Below, piece by piece: positions 32,175-39,287 of a DNA stretch of 39,287 nucleotides. The notes beneath the pieces are model-generated. The model was not told where the DNA came from. It did not search any database and saw only the letters and a list, made by a program, of their open reading frames with translations. Position 1 is the stretch's first letter, and each line of letters starts with the position of its first letter. The position numbers and the translations under genes were made by a program. Source of the DNA: Pelargonium nanum (taxonomy: Eukaryota; Streptophyta; Magnoliopsida; Geraniales; Geraniaceae); assembly GCA_036897485.1 (NCBI GenBank), contig JAYMTF010000341.1, forward strand, positions 1 through 39,287. Reading direction: 5' to 3'.

Positions 32175-33879
32175 GGTCAAATTGGTACAATTAAAAATTT
32201 CAATTGTTTATTTTGGTACGCATAAAATTTTATTGTTACGTGATTGACGTATACTAAACCAATTAGTACATAGTTATCAGTTAGTTTTTCTCATCCAAAA
32301 GTAATGACATGTATTTATATAAAATAATAATAACACAATCATCAACTAATTAATTAAAATTTATCTGGACAACTAAAAATACGAATATAAAATGTTCCAC
32401 GCATAATAATAACTATACTTGACAATTTGGATCCGACCCGGCAATCCCATAGGCATCCATAATTCAATATGACCTGAAACTGATGTGATTCGATCAGATA
32501 AAATTTGTCCTGCAAAAATACGAATTGGATTGGATAAGACAAATATGTTTTTTAATTATTCGTGTAAAAAGAGCATATCTTTCTTATCCAATCTGATTAG
32601 TATTTTTACTGGACAAATTCGATTTGATTTATAATTTGACTGGATAGATTTTTTGTCAGATTCGATTGCAGATGTCTATGAGATCAGATTTCAATTTGTC
32701 AGCTCTATTTATTATGATGTGTGAAACATTTTATTTTTAGCCCTAATATTTTTGGATGTCCAAATAAATCATAATTAACTGCAGACTGTGTTATTAATTT
32801 TTTGGAGAATATTCCGAAACGGTCCTCTTAGTATCCGTTTTGTTCCAAATTGGTACACAATTTGGTTTTTGTTTCAATTTGGTTCTCTTAGTATTAAAAT
32901 TGTTTCAAAATGGTTCTCTTAGTATCCATTTTGTTCCAAATTGATCCCTAATTGGTCCCTAATTTGATTTTTGTTTCAATTTAGAGTGTCAAGATTGTTT
33001 TAATTTGGTCCTCTTAGTATATGTTTTGTTTCAAATTGATCCATTCCAAAACTGACCAGTCAAATTACGATGACATGAAAAATATTTTTATTTTTTGCTA
33101 AATTAATAATGCGAAAATTTAACGTGGTGATTACGTCGACAATGAGCAAAAGTGACATTTTAGATTTTAGATAATATTCAGATTGGTAATGAGTATTTCA
33201 ATTCAAATCCGAAAGGGGTTTGAATCGGTCGGATGGGACAAAATTCAGATTTTAGTGTAAAATGAGTGGATTTGACCGACCCAATTCGTAATTTTCAGGA
33301 AAAATATGTCGTTTCATGTCACATAAGGCGCACGAGATATTCATTAGTTGCTCAGTTATTAACAAGATGTTCATTATTTAATTTAATAAAGAAAATAAAA
33401 ATATTTTCTACGTCAAAATTTTTTTGACGGCTTAGTTACAAAATGGACCGATTTAGAACAACACGGATACTAAGAGGACCGAATTGGAACAATCTTGATA
33501 GTAGTAGGACTAAATTGAAACAAAAACTAAATTGGGGGCCAATTTGAAACAAAATGAATACTAAGGAGACCATTTCGGAACAATATTGATACTAAGAGGA
33601 CTAAACTGAAACAAAAATCAAATTGAGTACCAATTTGGAACAAAATGAATACTAAAGGGACCATTTTGAAACATTCTCCTATTTTTTTTAAAGTGTGTTA
33701 TTATTATTTTACATAAATACTTGTCATTACTTTTGGATGAAAAAACTAACTGAAAGTTAACTACATGTAGTAAGTTAGTTTAACATACTTCAATCGCGTA
33801 CTAAATTGAACAATACACTTTTTTGTGTACCAAAATGAACAAATGAAACTTTCAACCGTACTAATTTGACCCTTATCTC
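32175..33879. mobile_element. Long inverted-repeat (foldback-type) transposable element
   Basis: The two ends are inverted copies. 'ggtcaaattggtac' at 32175 answers 'gtactaatttgacc' ending near 33872. The stretch catccaaaagtaatgacatg (32292-32311) answers its near-perfect inverse at 33724-33743. The inner arms at 32804-33112 and 33360-33690 are built from 85-95-base subrepeats of the type ggt(c/t)ctcttagtat..ttttgttccaaatt. A possible 9-base duplication, aactttaaa, flanks it at 32166-32174 and 33880-33888; the right arm has about 8 extra bases, so exact ends are uncertain. No transposase is present, so it is non-autonomous. Long arms with subrepeats and a 9-base duplication suggest a Mutator-like or foldback element. 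Confidence 0.75.
32341..32800. mobile_element. Nested insertion, itself palindromic, inside the left arm
   Basis: The right arm of the host element lacks this stretch, so about 450 bases were added to the left arm. Inside it, tcagataaaatttgtcctgc with attggattggataag (32494-32539) is answered in inverse by cttatccaatctgattag with ttttactggacaaattcg (32582-32622), and the match runs further outward. Sequences of like composition (gatccgaccc, gatcagatcggatt) recur near 33190-33290 and 38740-38825, so this is probably a dispersed family. Confidence 0.5.
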
Positions 33880-33888
33880 AACTTTAAA

Positions 33889-35034
33889 ACTAATTTTGGT
33901 TTAAGTCAAACCCAACATCATATATAACATTCCCATAACATTCAATTTCAAATTATAGCTTTTAATTTGTCATTTAAAAATCTTTATTTTCCAACAATAT
34001 ATATGTATTTATCGAGAGAAGCATGATTCTTCCATACAAATGTTCGTTAATGTGACAACTTCTTCCATTAAAAGTTTTGTTACGATAAACTATTACACCA
34101 AGGTGCATATTTATTTTCTTACATACAAAAGGTACCTAAAAGTACATGTAAATATCAAATACATAGTATTAACTCACTTTACACGATAACTATCAAAATT
34201 TTCTCTTGTTTTACGTTTACTCTTTGACAACTCATACACAACTAAATTTTTAAGGAAAAAAAGTAAATACTTATTTTGAGATGAAAATTTAAGATAAACA
34301 TAAGACTCAATTAGAAGTGACAAGGCAGAATTATTTGGCTCATTACTCATTAGTTATACGGTTTGTCTCGGTAATTTTTCTCATAAGTTGCTCAAAAATC
34401 ACAGTTCATTTTTTGTTTCGGTGTTCCAAAATCACAACTAGTAAGGACACAACGTAGATATGGAGGAGAGCAAAGAACAACAATTTAAGAATAAAGCTTG
34501 GGAAGGCAGTTCTCTCCAAGAGCCTAAAACAGTATCAGTCTGAGGTTCCTCACTTTCTTTACTTTGAACTCTTCGGAGTGTAATCAAGCCTGGGTCCCTG
34601 CAACTTCCTTCCCTACAAAGACTAAATAGAAACCGACAATATTACACAAGTTGCTTTGTTTCATACATTCATGGGATAGTTTCCACATATAAAATATGAA
34701 CATCAATTTCTTGCTCAAGCATAGCTATTTACAATGATCAATGATACATGCTCTATTGTCAAGGGGTAGGGGAGAGAATAAAATGAAGATAAATATAACC
34801 CAGAGTTTGTTATTTCATTTGGGATATCTTGGGTCATATAATAGCTTGATCCTCCTCTATAGTGTACACAACTACACAAGACATCCCAAATCCACTCTTA
34901 AATGTAATCATGAAAGTATAGCATTGATTTAAACAAAATAGAAAAACGTAAAACAGAGGAGTTCCAGCTTCTCACATCAGAGCATCATGTTCTTCATTCC
35001 ATTGTTTGTGTTGCGATACTCTGACATAATAGTC
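33889..35034. other. AT-rich intergenic stretch
   Basis: Sequence between the inverted-repeat element and the 3' end of the ABA-receptor gene. The last few hundred bases are probably its 3' untranslated region. A frame at 34741-34932 has no resemblance to known proteins. Confidence 0.5.
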
Positions 35035-36961
35035 TCAAATCCGCTCAATTGGATCTGTTCGATCCTGTACAGCTAAGCGTTCCGAGACATCAGCCAATGA
35101 CTTGAGGTTGCACTTGATCGGGGCTTCAACAAAGTAGCATGTCTCATCCTTGGTATTCCCATCTGGCACATCAACCACAAATGACTCAATCACCAATGTC
35201 CCTGGCCTCCCATCAATGATCTCTGGATGGACAGTAGTCGTGGCCGAGTAATTCTGCAAGATCGAGGAAGAAGAAGAAATGTGATGGGAAAAGTTTGTAA
35301 CCCACCCAAGTATATATATGAGCACAGGAAAGCTGACTAACATGAGTATTTTAAGTTTCTTATGTATGCATGCACAAGACGCAAAACCATAACTTCATAA
35401 TTGTTCAAATCCTGACTAAATCGGGGTTGGAGGGTTTGTGAAAGGGTGGGGGGAAGGCTATTACCCCCCACTGTGTAAATTTGAAAATTTTAATACATAA
35501 ATACAAACTAAATCCTTGTCGGACAATTCAATGTCATCTGGATTCAAATCAAAGTAGCATCTTAAGCGACATCTACCTACATGAAGTTAACATGACAAAA
35601 AGGTCAATTGAGCAGCTCTCGTAGTCCGAGCACATGAGTCAAGGTGAAGCCTGTCTCATAGGGCATCATACAATGTGCATGAAATATTTTTTGTCACATG
35701 ATTTAGCCTTTTCAACTTTGTCTTCCACCCTCCATCCAAACAAATTTGAATTAAATACCATGCAAAGAGGATATACCAAATTTCGATGAAAAGACAGAAG
35801 CCAACGCATATAAATACCATTTGTGAACATATAACATCACAAATGCATCATAATAAGTAGAAAAATAGATGCTTTATTAAATTTAATGGATGATGCTTTC
35901 TTCAACTTTTATAGTGGTGGTGTCCTGTTTTTTGGTTTTATTGGCACCTCATACTTTAGGTTCCTTATGGTGCTACACTTGTCAAATCTTGTCTAGTAAG
36001 AAGTCGCAGCCCCTTTTATATTTTGCTATTTTTACAAAACTATAACTAGCAAGACACATGAAAACTTCAGCATAACAAGAATTATAAACAAGCAGCCAAA
36101 AACCTCCACCTCTACTACATATGTAGTTCTAGACTCACTGTGATAGAAAGAGAATTAATAATTCATACCTTAAGCCGGTGATCACCTCCAACAATACTAG
36201 TGCTCAATATATGCTCCTCGTCATCCAGAAGCTCTAAACGCTCAGTGCTAGTCGTGGCAGGAAGTCCAGACTTCACATTCACTTCCCGCACACTCCCAAT
36301 CCCAAGTTCACCATTCACAATACACCTACTTATGAACGGCTTGTACTTTTGCGGTTGGTCAAATCTCCTCACCAAAGACCACACCTAATTCCCCAAACAA
36401 ATTATCAATCAATAAGAAATTAGAGCCACAGTTGTATTCTGTTCACATGAATTATAACTTAATCAACTGAATTTGCATAACATAGCAACTAAAAATTAGG
36501 TCTGTTCACTGTCCACCAACAACTAATTGAACTGAATTTATACCAGAAACAGTAACTCCAAGAAAAAATTCCGATCAATCAGTACCTCAAGAACCACTTC
36601 TCGTCGACAATCTGGACCTCCTATGCATAAAAATCAGTGCAAATCCAAATTTCTAACAATAATATTACAAAAATCTCAGCCACACAGATCCAAATACAAA
36701 CTCACCGAAAAATGACCAAATCTTCGAAAAATAAGCTCAAAAACTGTAAATCAAATACGAAAACAAAAAACATAAACCAGTAAATGAAAAAAAAAATAGG
36801 GTTATGGTCCTTACGAGATGCACGGGAGCTTTGATGTGCTTAACGAGCGACGAGCTGCACTGGTTGTCGCTGATCTCGTGCTTGTGGAACCTCCTAAGAT
36901 ACTCATCTTCCAGGGCGCTGCAGCTGTTACAGTCGGCGGTGCTGTGATCGTTTGTCACCAT
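35035..36961 (-). CDS. Abscisic acid receptor, PYL8/PYL9 type
   Basis: Three exons on the minus strand, 36961-36815, 36384-36169 and 35253-35035, join to 193 aa. This START/Bet v 1-like protein binds ABA and then inhibits clade A PP2C phosphatases, releasing SnRK2 kinases, in cytosol and nucleus. Seen directly: [33 protein letters not shown] with the ABA-carboxylate Lys at 64, the gate loop SGLPA (88-92), the latch HRL (118-120), and the C-terminal helix [18 protein letters not shown]. The whole resembles the monomeric subfamily I (PYL7-10). The ATG at 36961 gives the family length (PYL9 is 187 aa); the same frame stays open to an ATG at 37135, which would add 58 residues. Introns of 430 and 915 bases interrupt at phase 0. 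Confidence 0.93.
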
Positions 36962-37602
36962 CGCGGCACCAGGAGATGGAAACTTGGCCAACGGAGGAGG
37001 ATTCAGAAGGTCCGGCGGCGGCCACCGGCCAAAACACAGCGTGAGCCCGAACACCGGCGCGGTGTTATCGGCAGAGGAATTGGTGGTGGTGGTGGTGCTA
37101 TGGGAAATGGGAAAGAGAGAGTGGTGGAATCTCAAAAGCTGCCAAAACGCAGTGCGGTGTATTGCTCCAATAGCAGCGAAGGGTCCAGAGGTTCTCTCTC
37201 ATCGTCCCATCTCTCATGATCTTATTAAAAAAATGGTGAAAATGGCCTTGAATTTATTAATGTTTGTTACACCTTTTGAATATTTCTGGGTTTCGCCAAT
37301 GACAAAGTGGACCCCGCTTCCTGCAAGTTGCAACCGTTGAATCTAAACGGCGCCGCATTCTCACAACTCCAGTTTTCTCGGTGTTTCTTCTTTTTAATGG
37401 AGTTTTATCATGTTTTGTTTTAGATGATTTTTGCCCACAACATAAATAGCAAAAGTTCAAGTGTACAATTGTTATTAACGAAAACTGCAAAACTAGTTAT
37501 TGAAACATAAGAAAACTTGACAAATTTTCACCTTTGATCTCTTGAATCACTTGAAATATATAACTCTCAATCATTACTAGGCTCCGATTCTGCTCACGGA
37601 GG
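36962..37602. other. Upstream region of the PYL gene
   Basis: The first 170 bases are GC-rich and open in the PYL frame; they are most likely 5' leader. Beyond about 37230 the DNA is AT-rich up to the transposon end. Plus-strand frames at 36818-37340 are shadows of the PYL exon. Confidence 0.5.
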
Positions 37603-37622
37603 CACTACAAGAAAAATCTGTT

Positions 37623-37900
37623 TTTGCTAGACACTTTTTGCTGGGCACTGTTTTTTCCCTAGCAAAAGTTTAATTTGCTAGGCCATTTTGCTAGGCATAA
37701 ATTTTTGCCTAGCAAAACGAAAATTAATTTTGCGGGAATTTTTTTTCTCATCCCGCCGAAATTTAGCGAGGCACTTTGCTAGGCATGCCTAGCAAAAAAA
37801 GAAATTATTTTGCGAGGCACTTAATTTGCGAGTCATTGTCTCGCAAATGTGAAGAATTTCAAAATTTATTATGGTTTGCTAGGCCTTTAGCTAGGCATAA
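37623..37900. repeat. CACTA subterminal repeats
   Basis: About nine copies of an 11-base unit, TTTGCTAGGCA or its inverse, some degenerate. One palindromic pair, TTGCTAGGCATGCCTAGCAA, lies at about 37777-37796. Several units have 'gcgagg' in place of 'gctagg'. Confidence 0.8.
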
Positions 37901-38059
37901 AATTAAAGGCCTCGCAAAATTCTGAAAAAAAAGAAACAAATAACACAGCAAGCAGCTCTCAGCTTCTCATTTCACTCTCGTCTCTCTCTCTCGTCTCGGA
38001 CCTGTGAAGCGCCGCCGTCGAAGTTCGTTGTTCCGTCTGCCGCCGGCGATGTAAGCCGA

Positions 38060-38099
38060 TCTCTCTCTCTTCTTCCTCTCTCTCTCCCTCTCTCTCTCG
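38060..38099. repeat. CT-rich microsatellite
   Basis: A run of tctctc units with short interruptions in the presumed transcribed leader of the CACTA element. Confidence 0.8.
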
Positions 38100-38129
38100 T
38101 TTTAACTATTGCAGCGTCATGAGGAGCTA

Positions 38130-38225
38130 GCCACCGTCGAGGAGCGGCGTTTGGTTCCACCCTTGAGGAGCAGGGTTTGCTGCCACCGTCGAGGAGCCGC
38201 CTTCTTCTGCCACCGTCGACAAGCT
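38130..38225. repeat. GCCACCGTCGAGGAGC direct repeats
   Basis: Copies begin at 38130, 38182 and 38209 (the last ends gacaagc), with a degenerate one near 38157. Reading frames across them are interrupted, so they look like leader repeats and not protein repeats. Confidence 0.75.
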
Positions 38226-38255
38226 TCAAGAGGTAAGGTTTGGAATTTCTCTCAA

Positions 38256-38357
38256 ATTAGGGTTTAGGGTTTGCTCTTCATTTAGTGATTTTGGGTAGCA
38301 GTGGAGTAATACCTATTTATGGTTTTAATTTTTGCTTAAATTAGGGTTTAGGGTTCA
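38256..38357. repeat. Telo-box-like TTAGGGTTTAGGGTT pair
   Basis: aaattagggtttagggttt at 38256-38274 and aaattagggtttagggttc at 38338-38356 are 82 bases apart. Short interstitial telomere-like motifs are common in plant 5' leaders and first introns. Confidence 0.7.
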
Positions 38358-38397
38358 CAAATTTTTGTGATTTTTGTGTTTGATGTTTGAGCTCTTT

Positions 38398-38893
38398 GGT
38401 TAAATAAGGGTTTGTTTTGTGATTTTTGGTTAATTTGTTTCTACACTGTCTAATTTTTGGTGCTATGTCTCCTTCTACCATCCATATTGGACTCACTTTA
38501 CTGCTTTATATATAGTTTCAGGTTCATGTTCAGCCATCGATCCATAGCCATTATCACCCACCAATTACTTAACCATTTCTTCTTTTTTTGTTCTGTCATG
38601 TCCTTCACGTCAACAACCTCTATGTTTTTTTTTTCTTTTGTAAAGTTTTCGTGAGAAGTTTCTACTACTGTTTGAGTTCATCATGATTAGAGAATTTGGT
38701 AATTTTTGGTACATGAAAAATTAGTATTCTTAGTTCACTGATTGAATCCGAACCGCATCCACGGTTTGATCTGATCGGTTTGGAATCAGATTTTCCTGAA
38801 AAGTACGGATTGATCAGATCGGATTGAAAAGTACATAATTTGTTTCTACAATGTCTAATTTTTGGTTAAAAAAGGGTTTGTTTTGTGATTTTG
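38398..38893. repeat. Dispersed direct repeat within the CACTA leader or intron
   Basis: aagggtttgttttgtgattt followed by aatttgtttctacactgtct at 38406-38460 recurs in swapped order at 38838-38893 (aatttgtttctacaatgtct, then aagggtttgttttgtgattt). The swapped order suggests what is left of a longer tandem array. Confidence 0.6.
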
Positions 38894-39287
38894 TTGTGAA
38901 TCTTGAGTTACAGCTAGTGATTTTGTTGTGTCCAACATGTGTGTTTGTGCTTTGTTTTGCATTGCAGACAACTACAATTAGTGTTGTGTGTTTGTGAATG
39001 TTGATAAAGTTTGTGGCTGTGTTTGTGCACTGTTTCAAATACAATTTATGCATCTTATGTCTTGTTGTAGGGTGCTTCATCTAGATTTGGTTCGCATGTC
39101 GTCTATAATTCACTAAGAATCATTTTCTTCATAGTTTACTGGTATTAGTTGCAGTTCAATATCAAATGTGTATCATTTTCTATAAAACCAGAAGTTTAGG
39201 ATTCATTTGGTTGTAATTAACAAACAATTTTATGCTTATCTTTATGCATTTTTCTTCCATGTACATGTAGATGGATTGTGCATCATA

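Larger units (their letters stand above)
37603..39287 (+). mobile_element. CACTA transposon, left end; continues past the window
   Basis: CACTACAAGAAAAA at 37603-37616 is the terminal inverted repeat of plant CACTA (En/Spm-type) elements, in the orientation that places the element to the right. It is followed, to about 37920, by many copies in both orientations of a subterminal repeat, TTTGCTAGGCA/TGCCTAGCAAAA, the kind of site bound by the TNPA protein. No matching TTTTTCTTGTAGTG end occurs before the window closes. From 37950 a CT-rich, then GC-rich leader runs to a donor-like agag|gtaagg at 38230-38237, and T-rich intron-like DNA follows. The base just before the end offers tgtag|ATGGATTG at 39271, a possible coding start. 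No transposase is visible in the window. Confidence 0.78.

Noticed and set aside
36818..37340. Plus-strand frames of 118-133 codons opposite PYL exon 1
   Set aside because: They are antisense to a conserved exon and have Arg/Gly/Val-biased composition.
37972..38229. 85-codon Arg/Glu-rich minus-strand frame
   Set aside because: It comes from the CT repeat and GCCACCGTCGAGG repeats in the CACTA leader; no family features.
1..39287. Search for CRISPR arrays, bacterial operons or phage genes
   Set aside because: Spliced plant genes throughout; no repeat-spacer array or prokaryotic gene arrangement is present.

Overview
The window is nuclear DNA of a eudicot plant. Genes carry short coding exons with GT/AG junctions, intergenic DNA is AT-rich, and the families are plant-specific (PYL abscisic-acid receptor, group III WRKY, CPC-type R3 MYB, UGT72B glycosyltransferase, AAAP transporter). 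The two MIR477 hairpins argue against Brassicaceae, where this miRNA family is not known. I cannot name the species.

Layout. 0.6-3.3 kb (+): a seven-exon GABA/amino-acid transporter close to Arabidopsis GAT2. 5.3-5.9 kb (+): an intronless small basic protein of unknown function. 8.1-9.5 kb (+): an intronless UGT72B-type glycosyltransferase whose frame is broken inside an AT repeat. 11.0-12.1 kb (+): a three-exon, probably plastid DUF3593-like membrane protein with an 18-nt microexon. 13.1-14.3 kb (-): a group III WRKY factor. 16.6-17.1 kb (-): a CAPRICE/ETC-type R3 MYB repressor. 18.5-20.6 kb (-): a KANL3/TEX30-like alpha/beta hydrolase. 21.0-21.4 kb: a 5'-truncated LINE with poly(A) and target-site duplication. 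22.2-22.5 kb (+): two tandem miR477 precursors behind a good TATA box. 23.9-24.3 kb (-): a 95-aa inhibitor-I9 protein. 25.7-26.6 kb (+): a secreted acidic/basic/His-rich orphan. 26.9-31.4 kb (-): a five-exon GH28 polygalacturonase-like protein. 32.2-33.9 kb: a large inverted-repeat transposable element with a nested insertion. 35.0-37.0 kb (-): a PYL8/PYL9-type ABA receptor. 37.6 kb to the end: the left end of a CACTA transposon that leaves the window.

The genes do not form one pathway. What links them is ancestry: the transporter, the hydrolase and the polygalacturonase recall Arabidopsis At5g418xx, whereas the UGT72B, the R3 MYB and the PYL recall the At1g013xx/At4g010xx block. The window therefore looks like a less fractionated ancestral segment. 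Locus numbers are from memory and were not checked. All exon boundaries were read by hand from splice consensus and frame continuity; no alignment was run.
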